A stretch of DNA of 64,000 bases from Halomonas shengliensis. Its GTDB lineage: Bacteria; Pseudomonadota; Gammaproteobacteria; Pseudomonadales; Halomonadaceae. Below, piece by piece: positions 48,220-56,618 of this stretch. Numbering within the stretch: the first letter of the stretch is position 1; each line of letters starts with the position of its first letter. The stretch spans positions 62,001-126,000 of the forward strand of contig NZ_FNIV01000002.1 of the NCBI RefSeq assembly GCF_900104135.1. Direction: 5' to 3'. A model generated the notes under the pieces. It ran no database searches and had not been told where the DNA came from. It was given only the letters and a program-made list of their open reading frames with translations. The position numbers and the translations under genes were made by a program.

Positions 48220-48378
48220 TCAGCTCCGGTCAGCGGTCATACATCGTGTGGATCGGGTGCCACCGAGTACGCTACGGCCGGATGTGGCGGAGGGAGCCGA
48301 CCGCAGCTCGCTAAATCGCCAGGCGCCGTAATAGCCGGGAAAACCACGGGTCTGGCGGATGGCGATGGTAGCGGTCAT
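48220..48378 (-). CDS. Aromatic-rich leader peptide 2 upstream of DAHP synthase
   Basis: A 52-residue ORF starting MTATIAIRQTRGF, with F13, Y16, Y17, W20 and F22: five aromatics in ten residues. A strong ribosome site (AGGAG) precedes it. Its stop lies 5 bases before the aroG ATG, so translation is probably coupled. Just after the aromatic codons, CGGTCGGC (48303-48296) can pair with GCTGACCG (48234-48227), next to the aroG ribosome site. Interpreted as a regulatory leader peptide; not a known family to me. Confidence 0.65.
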   Translation of the reverse strand: MTATIAIRQTRGFPGYYGAWRFSELRSAPSATSGRSVLGGTRSTRCMTADRS

Positions 48379-48437
48379 GGTCTCTCTCCTGAATGTCATC
48401 TGATGGTTCACGCTCTCGTATCACGCCGCCCGAAACG

Positions 48438-48474
48438 CAGAACCCCCGGGCGGGGCTGCCGTCCGGGGGTTCTG
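48438..48474 (-). terminator. Attenuator-type hairpin in the aroG leader
   Basis: On the minus strand CAGAACCCCCGG (48474-48463) pairs perfectly with CCGGGGGTTCTG (48449-48438), 12 bp, followed by a short T3 (GTTTCG). It lies 49 bases after the stop of leader peptide 1 and before leader peptide 2. Confidence 0.7.
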
Positions 48475-48523
48475 TCGGAGGCGGCCCTGGCGGGTGTGCC
48501 TCCGGCGATGTCGCGTATTGCGC

Positions 48524-48652
48524 TCAGGACATGGCCGCCGGCACACCGGTCATAAAATAGCCATACCAGAAACCGCCCACGGCCACGCACGACGACTCCC
48601 CACGGCCGCAGGCGGCGTGGTGAGGAAGGTGCTGAGTGATGGGTGCGGTCAT
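48524..48652 (-). CDS. Aromatic-rich leader peptide 1 upstream of DAHP synthase
   Basis: A 42-residue ORF starting MTAPITQHLPHH, with the cluster FWYGYF (residues 28-33): five aromatics in six residues, covering Phe, Trp and Tyr. AGGAG lies six bases before the ATG. Downstream, GGCGGCC (48539-48533, inside the last codons) can pair with GGCCGCC (48486-48480), and CGGAGGC/GCCTCCG forms an alternative stem before the 12-bp hairpin. This is the layout of a transcription attenuator. No known family recognised. Confidence 0.7.
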   Translation of the reverse strand: MTAPITQHLPHHAACGRGESSCVAVGGFWYGYFMTGVPAAMS

Positions 48653-48714
48653 GGGGTTCTCCTGAGCTGTCGCTTCATCCTGCCGCATCGCGGCATGGCT
48701 GACAAGGGCGCCGT

Positions 48715-48843
48715 TCAGCCGGCGAACAGCTGATACCAGCCGATGGTGGCCGGCAGGCAGCTCATGGCCACCAGCACGATCAGGCCCATGATGATGGAGA
48801 GCAGGCCGCTGCTGTCGCGGAAGTTCTCGTCGTGTCCCGCCAT
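48715..48843 (-). CDS. Small single-span membrane protein (42 aa)
   Basis: The ORF starts MAGHDENFRDSSGLL, has one hydrophobic helix at about residues 14-34 (LLSIIMGLIVLVAMSCLPAT), and ends IGWYQLFAG. A very strong ribosome site (GGAGGAG) precedes the ATG, and a TAGAAT -10 lies about 50 bases upstream. It could be an independent microprotein or, given its Trp-Tyr-x-x-Phe end, the first of three leader ORFs of the DAHP synthase transcript. Not recognised. Confidence 0.7.
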   Translation of the reverse strand: MAGHDENFRDSSGLLSIIMGLIVLVAMSCLPATIGWYQLFAG

Positions 48844-48891
48844 GTGTCACTCCTCCGATTGCGTCAGGGTTGGGGTTCAGGGGTGGCAGCC

Positions 48892-48897
48892 ATTCTA
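48892..48897 (-). promoter_or_regulatory. -10 candidate for the small ORF / aroG leader transcript
   Basis: TAGAAT on the minus strand, with no good -35. If used, the leader before DAHP synthase would be about 670 nt long. Confidence 0.4.
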
Positions 48898-48944
48898 GCG
48901 AAGTTGGCAGGCCTCGGCACGGCACCGATGGTCGCAGGCTGGGG

Positions 48945-49658
48945 CTATCGCAGGTGGCGCCCGCCGTCCACCGGCAGGGTCGCGCCGGTCACATAGCGGT
49001 TGTCGAGCAGGTAGCGCAGCGTCTGGTAGATCACCCCCGGGCCGGGCACCATCTGCATCGCCGACTTGCCGCGGGCCTTCTCGGCGTAGGCCTCGTCGTC
49101 GCCCTCGTTGAGCATGATCAGCGCCGGGGCGATGGCGTTGACCTGGACCTCAGGGGCGTACATGGCGGCGAAGGACAGCGTCAGGTTGTCGAGCCCGGCC
49201 TTGGTGGCGGCATAGGCGGCGTGCTTCCTGGAGCCCTTCTGCACCACGTAGTCGGTCATGTGCACGATGTCGCGCTGGGGCTCGCGGCACGCCTCGAGCA
49301 GCTCGCGGGCGTGCAGGTTGATCAGGTAGGGCGCCAGCATATGGATACGGAACAGCCGCTCGAAGGTCGCCCCCGCCTCGGGCCCGGTGGAGTCCGGTGC
49401 CCAGTCGCTGGCGTTGTGGACGATGGCTCGCAGCGAGGCGGTCTCGGCCTTGAGACGGGCCAGGAAATCGAGGATCCCCTCCTCCGTCGAGAAGTCAGCC
49501 GGCAGGGTGACGATGCCGCGGCCGCTCAGCGCCTCGAGCTCGGGGCGCTCGCGACGGTAGCTGATGATCACCGGATGGCCGTCGTCCACCAGGCGCTCGG
49601 CGCAGTGGCGCCCCAGGCGCTGGGCACCGCCGGTGATCAGGATCGGCGAGGCGCTCAT
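48945..49658 (-). CDS. folM: Dihydromonapterin reductase (SDR family)
   Basis: FolM reduces dihydromonapterin (and weakly dihydrofolate) with NADPH. The 237-residue short-chain dehydrogenase has the N-terminal ILITGGAQRLG cofactor loop (about 6-16), VIISYRRERPELEAL typical of FolM, the catalytic YAATK motif, and ends VTGATLPVDGGRHLR. The ATG overlaps the fre stop (ATGA). Another pteridine reductase-like SDR cannot be excluded. Confidence 0.85.
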   Translation of the reverse strand: MSASPILITGGAQRLGRHCAERLVDDGHPVIISYRRERPELEALSGRGIVTLPADFSTEEGILDFLARLKAETASLRAIVHNASDWAPDSTGPEAGATFERLFRIHMLAPYLINLHARELLEACREPQRDIVHMTDYVVQKGSRKHAAYAATKAGLDNLTLSFAAMYAPEVQVNAIAPALIMLNEGDDEAYAEKARGKSAMQMVPGPGVIYQTLRYLLDNRYVTGATLPVDGGRHLR

Positions 49659-50434
49659 GAGCCCGCCTCCCGACGCAGGCTGCCGGCGGTGGGCACGATG
49701 GGATCGCGCGGGGCGTAGGCGAAGACATCCGAGAAGACCCGCGAGGACGAAAGGCCCAGGGAGGCGAGTACGTCGACGCAGGCGTAGACCATGCCCGGCG
49801 AGCCGGAGAGGTAGACGTCGTGGCCGGAGACGTCCTCGAGCGAGGCGGCCAGGGCCTGGTCGATGCGCCCACGATGGCCCACCACCCGTTCGCCGGCCCA
49901 AGGGAGCTCCGGGGCGACCTCGGTGACCGGATGGAAGGTGAAGCCGGCGTGGGCCTCGGCCCACTCCCGGGGCAGGCGCTCCAGGTAGAGGTCGCGCTCC
50001 TCCCGCGCGGCCCACCACAGGGCGATCTCGCGCTGCGGGTCGGCGGCGAGCGCCCCCTCGACCAGCGCCTTCATCTGGGCGAAGCCGGTGCCGGCGGCGA
50101 CCAGCAGCAGCGGCCGCCGGCTCTCGGGGTCCAGCACGCAGTCGCCCCCGGGCAGGCGCAGGGTCAGGCGGTTGGCCACCTGCAGGAGCTCGCGCAGCCG
50201 CGCGGAGTTCTCGCGTTCCGGCCAGTGCTGGATATGCAGCTCGATCTCGCCATCGCCGCGCCAGGCGTTGGCGATGGAGAACGGCACCCAGATGCCCTCG
50301 TCGAGCTTGAGCTCCAGGTACTGGCCGGGATCGTGGGCGGCCGCCTCGGCGCGGCCGTCGAGCCGGACACGGAAGACGTCGGGGCTGAGGTCCTCGACCT
50401 CGGTGACCGGGCAGGTCAGGGTCCTTGGCGTCAT
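49655..50434 (-). CDS. fre: NAD(P)H-flavin reductase
   Basis: A 259-residue Fre/LuxG-type reductase that supplies reduced FMN. The FAD/flavin-binding domain contains HDPGQYLELKL and VPFSIANAWR (RxxS-like region), and the NAD-binding domain LLLVAAGTGFAQMKAL and VYLSGSPGMV. It lies 17 bases after ubiD; ubiD and fre are also neighbours in E. coli, where reduced flavin for UbiX/UbiD chemistry is a plausible link. Confidence 0.92.
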   Translation of the reverse strand: MTPRTLTCPVTEVEDLSPDVFRVRLDGRAEAAAHDPGQYLELKLDEGIWVPFSIANAWRGDGEIELHIQHWPERENSARLRELLQVANRLTLRLPGGDCVLDPESRRPLLLVAAGTGFAQMKALVEGALAADPQREIALWWAAREERDLYLERLPREWAEAHAGFTFHPVTEVAPELPWAGERVVGHRGRIDQALAASLEDVSGHDVYLSGSPGMVYACVDVLASLGLSSSRVFSDVFAYAPRDPIVPTAGSLRREAGS

Positions 50435-50451
50435 GTATGCCTCGTGGCTTG

Positions 50452-51939
50452 TCAGGGGGTCGTGGTGTCGGGGAGGTCGATGCCCAGCTCGTGCCAGCGC
50501 TCGCTGACGCGGGCCTTGACGGCCTCGTCCATGACGATGGGCACGCCCCACTCGCGATCGGTCTCGCCGGGCCACTTGGTGGTGGCGTCCAGCCCCATCT
50601 TGGAGCCGAGCCCCGAGACCGGCGAGGCGAAGTCCAGGTAGTCGATGGGGGTGTTCTCCACCATCACGGTGTCCCGGGCCGGGTCCATGCGGGTGGTGAT
50701 GGCCCAGATCACGTCCTTCCAGTCGCGGGCGTCGACGTCGTCGTCGAGCACCACCACGAACTTGGTGTACATGAACTGGCGCAGGAAGCTCCACACCCCC
50801 ATCATCACCCGCTTGGCGTGGCCCGGGTACTGCTTCTTCATGGTCACCACCGCCATGCGGTAGGAGCAGCCCTCCGGCGGCAGGTAGAAGTCGACGATCT
50901 CCGGGAACTGGCGGCGCAGGATCGGCACGAACACCTCGTTGAGGGCCAGCCCCAGGATCGCCGGCTCGTCGGGCGGGCGGCCGGTGTAGGTGGAGTGGTA
51001 GATGGCGTTCTCGCGCATGGTCATGCGCGTCACCGTGAACACCGGGAAGCTGTCCACCTCGTTGTAGTAGCCGGTGTGGTCGCCGTAGGGCCCCTCGGGC
51101 GCCATGTCGTCCGGGTAGATGAAGCCCTCCAGGATGATCTCTGCCGAGGCCGGCACCTCGAGGTCGGCATGGCCGCACTTGACCAGTTCGGTGCGCGAGC
51201 CGCGCAGCAGCCCGGCGAAGGCGTACTCGGAGAGCGAATCCGGCACCGGGGTCACCGCGCCGAGGATGGTGGCCGGGTCGGCACCCAGCGCCACCGCCAC
51301 CGGAAAGGGCTCGCCGGGGTGGGCCTGCTGGAACTCCTGGAAGTCCAGCGCCCCGCCACGGTGGGAGAGCCAGCGCATGATCAGGCGATTCCTGCCGAGC
51401 TTCTGCTGACGATAGATGCCGAGGTTCTGGCGCTTCTTGTGGGGCCCCCTGGTGATCACCAGCGGCCAGGTGACCAGCGGCGCGGCATCGCCGGGCCAGC
51501 AGTGCTGGATCGGCAGGCGGTCGAGGTCGACCTCGTCGCCCTCATAGGCCAGCGCCTGTACCGGCGCCGAGCGCACCGTCTTCGGCCCCATGCTCATCAC
51601 CTGCTTGAAGATCGGCAGCTTGTCCCAGGCGTCGCGGAAGCCCTTGGGCGGCTCCGGCTCCTTGAGGAAGGCCAGCAGTTCCCCCACCTCGCGCAGCGCG
51701 GCCACCGAGTCCTGGCCCATGCCCATGGCCACCCGCTTCGGCGTGCCGAAGAGGTTGCCGAGCAGCGGCATGGTGTGGCCCTTGACGTTCTCGAACAGCA
51801 GCGCCGGACCGCCGGCGCGCAGGGTGCGGTCGCAGATCTCGGTGATCTCGAGGTAGGGGTCCACCTCGGCGGTGATGCGCCTGAGCTCGCCCTGGGCCTC
51901 CAGGGCGGCAATGAAGTCGCGCAGGTCCTTGTACTTCAT
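50452..51939 (-). CDS. ubiD: 4-hydroxy-3-polyprenylbenzoate decarboxylase UbiD
   Basis: UbiD decarboxylates the ubiquinone precursor using prenylated FMN made by UbiX. The 495-residue protein starts [14 protein letters not shown] and contains LLFENVKGH, the E-rich active-site region [20 protein letters not shown], and [18 protein letters not shown]. An upstream in-frame ATG (51978) is not family-like. ubiX is not in the window. Three other ubiquinone genes lie at 35-38 kb. Confidence 0.96.
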   Translation of the reverse strand: MKYKDLRDFIAALEAQGELRRITAEVDPYLEITEICDRTLRAGGPALLFENVKGHTMPLLGNLFGTPKRVAMGMGQDSVAALREVGELLAFLKEPEPPKGFRDAWDKLPIFKQVMSMGPKTVRSAPVQALAYEGDEVDLDRLPIQHCWPGDAAPLVTWPLVITRGPHKKRQNLGIYRQQKLGRNRLIMRWLSHRGGALDFQEFQQAHPGEPFPVAVALGADPATILGAVTPVPDSLSEYAFAGLLRGSRTELVKCGHADLEVPASAEIILEGFIYPDDMAPEGPYGDHTGYYNEVDSFPVFTVTRMTMRENAIYHSTYTGRPPDEPAILGLALNEVFVPILRRQFPEIVDFYLPPEGCSYRMAVVTMKKQYPGHAKRVMMGVWSFLRQFMYTKFVVVLDDDVDARDWKDVIWAITTRMDPARDTVMVENTPIDYLDFASPVSGLGSKMGLDATTKWPGETDREWGVPIVMDEAVKARVSERWHELGIDLPDTTTP

Positions 51940-51968
51940 TCGGATTTCCCGGTTCCGGAATGACGAAA

Positions 51969-51991
51969 GGGGCAGCATAGCATGCTACCCC
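51969..51991 (-). terminator. Possible rho terminator
   Basis: GGGG-C-AGCAT (51969-51978), loop AGC, ATGCT-A-CCCC (51982-51991): a nine-pair stem with one mismatch, followed on the minus strand by CTTTC. It lies between rho and ubiD and could instead be part of the ubiD leader. The rest of this 186-base gap shows nothing clear. Confidence 0.4.
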
Positions 51992-52125
51992 CTGGGCCTT
52001 CGTACAACATTTGCACAGTTTTCTGCGCTCGGCTGCCCCCAGGCTCCCAGGACAAACCTTTCAAGGCGAAGGCGTTGAAGGCTGGCCGTCACGAGCGAAG
52101 GTGATACAAGCGAAGCAGGCCAGGA

Positions 52126-53385
52126 TCAACGCCGTTTCATGGCCTCGAAGAACTCGATATTGGTCTTGGTATCCTTGAGACGGTCGATCAGGAACTCGGT
52201 GGCCGCGGTGTCTTCCATGGGGTTGAGCAGCTTGCGCAGGATCCACATGCGCTGCATCTCGTCCTCGGAGGCGATCAGGTCCTCGCGGCGAGTGCCGGAG
52301 CGGCGGATGTTGATCGCCGGGTAGACGCGGCGCTCGGCCAGCTTGCGGTCGAGGTGCGCCTCCATGTTGCCGGTGCCCTTGAACTCCTCGAAGATCACCT
52401 CGTCCATCTTGGAGCCGGTGTCCACCAGCGCCGTGGCGATGATGGTCAGGCTGCCGCCCTCCTCGATGTTGCGCGCCGCACCGAAGAAACGCTTGGGCTT
52501 CTCCAGGGCGTGGGCATCGACGCCACCGGTGAGCACCTTGCCGGAGCTAGGCACCACGGTGTTGTAGGCGCGTGCCAGGCGGGTGATGGAGTCGAGCAGG
52601 ATCACCACGTCCTTCTTGTGCTCCACCAGGCGCTTGGCCTTCTCGATGACCATCTCGGCCACCTGCACGTGGCGCGCCGGCGGCTCGTCGAAGGTGGAGG
52701 CCACCACCTCGCCGCGCACCGTGCGCGACATCTCGGTCACCTCCTCGGGGCGCTCGTCGATCAGCAGCACGATCAGGTGGCACTCGGGGTTGTTGCGGGT
52801 GATCGAGGTGGCGATGTTCTGCAGCATCAGGGTCTTGCCCGCCTTGGGCGGGGAGACCAGCAGGCCGCGCTGGCCCTTGCCGATGGGCGCCACCAGGTCG
52901 ATGATCCGCGCCGTCAGGTCCTCGGTGGAACCGTTGCCGATCTCCATGCGCAGCCGCTCCTGGGGGAACAGCGGCGTGAGGTTCTCGAACAGGATCTTGC
53001 TCTTGGCGTTCTCCGGCCGATCGAAGTTGATCTGGCTGACCTTGAGCAGCGCGAAGTAGCGCTCGCCCTCCTTGGGGGGGCGGATCTTGCCGGAGATGGA
53101 GTCGCCCTTGCGCAGGTTGAAGCGCCGGATCTGGGAGGGGGAGACGTAGATGTCGTCGGGCCCGGCCAGGTAGGAGCTGTCGGCACTGCGCAGGAAGCCG
53201 AAGCCGTCCTGCAGGATCTCCAGCACGCCGTCGCCGTAGATCGGCTCACCGCTCTTGGCGTGCTTCTTGAGGATGGCGAAGATGATGTCCTGCTTGCGCG
53301 AACGGGCCAGGTTGTCGATGCCCATCTCGCGGGCGATCTCCAGCAGGTCCGGCACGGGCTTTTGCTTGAGTTCGGTAAGGTTCAT
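52126..53385 (-). CDS. rho: Transcription termination factor Rho
   Basis: The hexameric RNA helicase that ends transcription at C-rich sites. The 419 residues match E. coli exactly in length. It has an N-terminal RNA-binding cold-shock-like domain (about 50-130), Walker A SPPKAGKT (178-185), Walker [17 protein letters not shown] and the Q/R-loop region. The start [10 protein letters not shown] is conserved; it has almost no ribosome site, and an in-frame ATG at 53433 is no better. Unlike Pseudomonas, no trxA lies upstream. Confidence 0.98.
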   Translation of the reverse strand: MNLTELKQKPVPDLLEIAREMGIDNLARSRKQDIIFAILKKHAKSGEPIYGDGVLEILQDGFGFLRSADSSYLAGPDDIYVSPSQIRRFNLRKGDSISGKIRPPKEGERYFALLKVSQINFDRPENAKSKILFENLTPLFPQERLRMEIGNGSTEDLTARIIDLVAPIGKGQRGLLVSPPKAGKTLMLQNIATSITRNNPECHLIVLLIDERPEEVTEMSRTVRGEVVASTFDEPPARHVQVAEMVIEKAKRLVEHKKDVVILLDSITRLARAYNTVVPSSGKVLTGGVDAHALEKPKRFFGAARNIEEGGSLTIIATALVDTGSKMDEVIFEEFKGTGNMEAHLDRKLAERRVYPAINIRRSGTRREDLIASEDEMQRMWILRKLLNPMEDTAATEFLIDRLKDTKTNIEFFEAMKRR

Positions 53386-53821
53386 CGGTGTGTTCAGACG
53401 TTGCTCTTGGGAAGCCGGGCGGCGGTGCGCCATGAGGAAAGCGACAGGAGGCGAGACGATGACGCCCTGTGATGCGTTCAGAGCCCGGACAGGCTAGCCT
53501 CGTCGTGGCGCGGCGTGTGGCCATGGGCGGGCGACCGCACGAGGGGTGGCCGGGCCGATGGCGTGAGCGAGGAAGCAGGTTCGATTCGCCTGATCAGCGG
53601 TTCTGGGCCGCAAGGCCGGGAACGCGGGCTGATGCAGTGGGCTGTCTGACGACTTGGAGTTGACCGAGACGGGATCGCCGGATCGGTCGGGGAAATCAGG
53701 AAAAGGCGAACGCTTCGATACTAGACAAGCCCGCCTGGGAACGCAAGCCCCGGCGCGACCGGCGATTGACAGCGCCGCGCCTTGCCCGCACCCTTTTTCC
53801 AGACTCGCCGAAGGAAGCCCC
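53386..53821. other. rho/ppx divergent intergenic region
   Basis: 436 bases without a recognisable gene. The rho side is the expected place for an autoregulated leader, but I see no leader peptide or clear promoter. On the ppx side GATACT (53717-53722) is a possible -10 without a good -35. No thioredoxin gene or remnant was found. Confidence 0.5.
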
Positions 53822-55351
53822 ATGACCCCGCCACCGGACCCGGCCATTCCCCGTCAGGAGGGCGCCAGCGACCCGCGCCGCCTCGCCGCCATCGACCTTG
53901 GCTCCAACAGCTTCCACCTGCTGGTCGCCAACTACCAGGAGGACCGCCTGCAGGTGGTCGCCCGCCTGGGCGAGAAGGTGCAGCTCGCCGCCGGCCTCGA
54001 CGACGACGGCCGCCTGGACGACGCCACCATGGAGCGTGCGCTGGGCTGCCTGGCGCGCTTCGCCCCCTTCCTCGAGGGCGTCACCCCCGACCACCTGAGG
54101 GTGGTGGGCACCAATGCCCTGCGCGAGGCGGCCAACAGCGAGGCCTTCATCGAGCGCGCCGAGGCGGAGCTGGGCCACCGCATCGAGATCATCGCCGGCC
54201 GCGAGGAGGCGCGCCTGATCTACCTGGGCGCGGCCCACGCCCTGGCCGAGCAGGGACGGCGGCTGATCGTCGACATCGGCGGCGGCTCCACCGAGTTCAT
54301 CATCGGCGAACGCTTCGAACCCCTGGCGCTGGAGAGCCTGCGCATGGGTTGCGTCTCCTTCAGCCGGCGCTTCTTCGCGGACGGCGAGATCAGCGAGAAG
54401 CGCATGCGCCGGGCCGAGCTCGCCGCCCTCTCGGAGCTGGCCAACATCCGCCGCCCCTATCAGGAGCTTGGCTGGCGCGACCCGGTGGGCTCCAGCGGCA
54501 CCATCAAGGCCGCCGCGGCGGTGCTGGCCGCCAGCGGCGACGCCCCGGAGGGGGTGATCACCCGCGAGGGGCTGGCCGCGCTGCGCCGCCGGCTGATCAA
54601 GTGCAAGAAGCTGGACAGGGTGGCCATGGAGGGGCTCAAGCCCGACCGTGCCCGGGTGTTCCCCGCCGGCATGGCGATCCTCGGCGCCATCTTCGAAGCC
54701 TTCGACCTGGAGCGCATGCGCTACGCCGACGGCGCCCTGCGCGAGGGGGTGCTCTACGACCTGGTGGGGCGTAATGGCGCCGAGGACAGCCGCCTCAAGA
54801 CCCTGGAGAACCTCAGCCGCGGCTACCAGGTGGACCCGCGCCAGGCCGACAACGTCGCCGCCACGGCGCTGGCGCTGGCCGCCCAGGTCCGCGAGGCGTG
54901 GCGCCTCAACGAGACCCAGGTGCGCTTCCTGGGCTGGGCGGCGCGGCTGCACGAGATCGGCCTGGCCATCTCCCACAGCCAGTTCCATCGCCACGGCGCC
55001 TACCTGCTGGAGCACTCCGACCTGCCGGGCTTCTCGCGCCCCGAGCAGCGCCTGCTGGCCTTCCTGGTGCGCGCCCACCGCCGCAAGTTCCCGCTCAAGG
55101 AGTGGCAGGCGCTGCCCGCCCCCGACCGCGACTCCCACGCCCGCCTGGCGCTCCTGCTGCGCCTGGCGGTGATCCTCAACCACTCGCGCCCCGAGCAGCC
55201 CCCCGCGGCCCCGCGCCTCACCGCCGAGGGCGACACCCTTACCCTCGACATAGGCGAGGGCGAAGACCCCGCCCTGCTGCTCAACGACCTGGAGCAGGAG
55301 GCCGCCTACCTGAAGGCCGCCGGGTTCGAGCTTATCCTGTCACGCCGCTGA
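53822..55351 (+). CDS. ppx: Exopolyphosphatase (Ppx/GppA family)
   Basis: Ppx cuts phosphate from polyphosphate chain ends. The 509-residue protein has the actin-like phosphatase motifs AAIDLGSNSFHLLVA (about 21-35), GTNALREAAN, VDIGGGSTEFI and GSSGTIKA, plus the C-terminal HD-like domain (RLHEIGLAISHSQFHRHGAY, split). AAGGA precedes the ATG. It may also hydrolyse pppGpp, as GppA does. Its last 12 bases overlap the tilS 3' end on the other strand. Confidence 0.94.
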   Translation: MTPPPDPAIPRQEGASDPRRLAAIDLGSNSFHLLVANYQEDRLQVVARLGEKVQLAAGLDDDGRLDDATMERALGCLARFAPFLEGVTPDHLRVVGTNALREAANSEAFIERAEAELGHRIEIIAGREEARLIYLGAAHALAEQGRRLIVDIGGGSTEFIIGERFEPLALESLRMGCVSFSRRFFADGEISEKRMRRAELAALSELANIRRPYQELGWRDPVGSSGTIKAAAAVLAASGDAPEGVITREGLAALRRRLIKCKKLDRVAMEGLKPDRARVFPAGMAILGAIFEAFDLERMRYADGALREGVLYDLVGRNGAEDSRLKTLENLSRGYQVDPRQADNVAATALALAAQVREAWRLNETQVRFLGWAARLHEIGLAISHSQFHRHGAYLLEHSDLPGFSRPEQRLLAFLVRAHRRKFPLKEWQALPAPDRDSHARLALLLRLAVILNHSRPEQPPAAPRLTAEGDTLTLDIGEGEDPALLLNDLEQEAAYLKAAGFELILSRR

Positions 55352-56614
55352 CCAGCCCTCGGCCAGCGCCAGCCAGCGGCCGGCCTGGGGGTCGAGCACG
55401 GCCACCGGCGCCTCGCCGGCCCACACCACCACCAGCCGCTCGCGGACCCAGGGCGGCACCGCGAGCTCCTGCAGCAGCCGCCTGAGGTCGCGACCGCCGC
55501 GCCCGGCCAGGCGCAGCCTCTCGCCGCCGCGGCGCACCGCCACCCGCAACCTCTCCCCTTCTGCCGCCCCCCCGAGTGCCACCGCGCAGCGCCCCAGCGG
55601 CGTGGCGAGCGGCGCGTGGCCATCCCAGTCGCTGGCCCAGGCGGATGGCAGCGCCAGGGGCGGCGCCATCAGGTAGAGATGCCCGCGCCAGCCCCGCCCC
55701 TCGGCCCCGGGCCAGGCTACCCGCGGGACGGCGTCGGGGCGCGCCGCCTGCTGGGCCAGCAGGCTCTCCAGGCGCCGCGCCGGCGGCGAGGGCAGGCCCA
55801 GGGCCGCGCAGGCGTGGCGCACCAGCAACCGTCGCCGGGCAGGGGAGAGCCCCGCCAACCCCGCCAGGGGCAGTCGCCCCGGATCACCGCCGAGGCGCGC
55901 CAGGTCGAGCGCGGCCAGCTCCGCCAGCAGGCCATCCGCCTCGGCGGCGAGCGCCGCGCTGCGCGCCAGCGACGCGGCGGCATGGGGCCAGCGCTCGCCG
56001 AGGCGCGGCAGCACGGCATGGCGCAGGTAATTGCGATCCTGGTCGGGCGCGGCGTTGGTGGGATCCTCCACCCAGGCGACGCCGAGCCAGCGCGCGGCCT
56101 CGGTCAGCTCGGCCCGGGAGCAGCCCAGCAGCGGTCGCACCAGGCGCCGCCCCTGCCACTGGCGCCCCGGCGGCATGGCGCCGAGCCCGCGGGGGCCGCT
56201 GCCACGCAGGGCGGCGAGCAGGAAGGTCTCGGCCTGGTCGTCGCGATGCTGGGCCAGCCACAGGGTCTCGCCCTCCCCCACCCGCCGGGCGAAGGCGGCG
56301 TAGCGGGCCTCCCGGGCGGCGCCCTCCAGCCCCTGACCGCCGGCGGCATCGACCCGCACCCGCTCGACGTCGAGCCCCACCCCCAGCCCCTCGCACAGGG
56401 CGCGGCAGTGGCCCTCGAAGCCATCGGCGGCCTCCTGGAGGCCATGGTGAACGTGGAGGGCCCGCAGCGGGCGGGGGTGGCGACGGGTCGCCGCGGCGGC
56501 CAGGGTCAGCAGCAGGCAGGAGTCGAGGCCGCCGGAGAGGGCGACCCAGACGCGACGCCCCGGCGGAGTCTCGGCCAGGGCGTCGTTGATCAGGGACTGG
56601 AGGGGGTGGTCCAT
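55340..56614 (-). CDS. tilS: tRNA(Ile) lysidine synthetase
   Basis: TilS converts C34 of tRNA-Ile(CAU) to lysidine so that it reads AUA. The 424-residue protein has the PP-loop SGGLDS (27-32), the family segments HVHHGLQ and WLAQHRDDQAETFLL, and a C-terminal TilS domain. Very GC-rich. It follows accA after four bases and overlaps ppx tail to tail. The order dnaE-accA-tilS is common in gammaproteobacteria. Confidence 0.94.
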   Translation of the reverse strand: MDHPLQSLINDALAETPPGRRVWVALSGGLDSCLLLTLAAAATRRHPRPLRALHVHHGLQEAADGFEGHCRALCEGLGVGLDVERVRVDAAGGQGLEGAAREARYAAFARRVGEGETLWLAQHRDDQAETFLLAALRGSGPRGLGAMPPGRQWQGRRLVRPLLGCSRAELTEAARWLGVAWVEDPTNAAPDQDRNYLRHAVLPRLGERWPHAAASLARSAALAAEADGLLAELAALDLARLGGDPGRLPLAGLAGLSPARRRLLVRHACAALGLPSPPARRLESLLAQQAARPDAVPRVAWPGAEGRGWRGHLYLMAPPLALPSAWASDWDGHAPLATPLGRCAVALGGAAEGERLRVAVRRGGERLRLAGRGGRDLRRLLQELAVPPWVRERLVVVWAGEAPVAVLDPQAGRWLALAEGWSAA

Positions 56615-56618
56615 CCCG

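Noticed and set aside
53575..53600. GGTTCGATTC, resembling a tRNA T-arm
   Set aside because: No acceptor, D or anticodon stems can be built around it.
53640..53670. CTGTCTG-N4-CTTGGAG before ppx as a Pho box
   Set aside because: The second unit matches poorly (about three of seven bases).
53654..53821. N-terminal extension of Ppx
   Set aside because: The extension is not family-like; the ATG at 53822 has a ribosome site (AAGGA) and the actin-like domain starts soon after it.
53494..53847. A 117-codon minus-strand frame upstream of rho, considered as a displaced trxA
   Set aside because: No thioredoxin CGPC motif or fold pattern; Pro/Arg/Ser-rich translation without a ribosome site.
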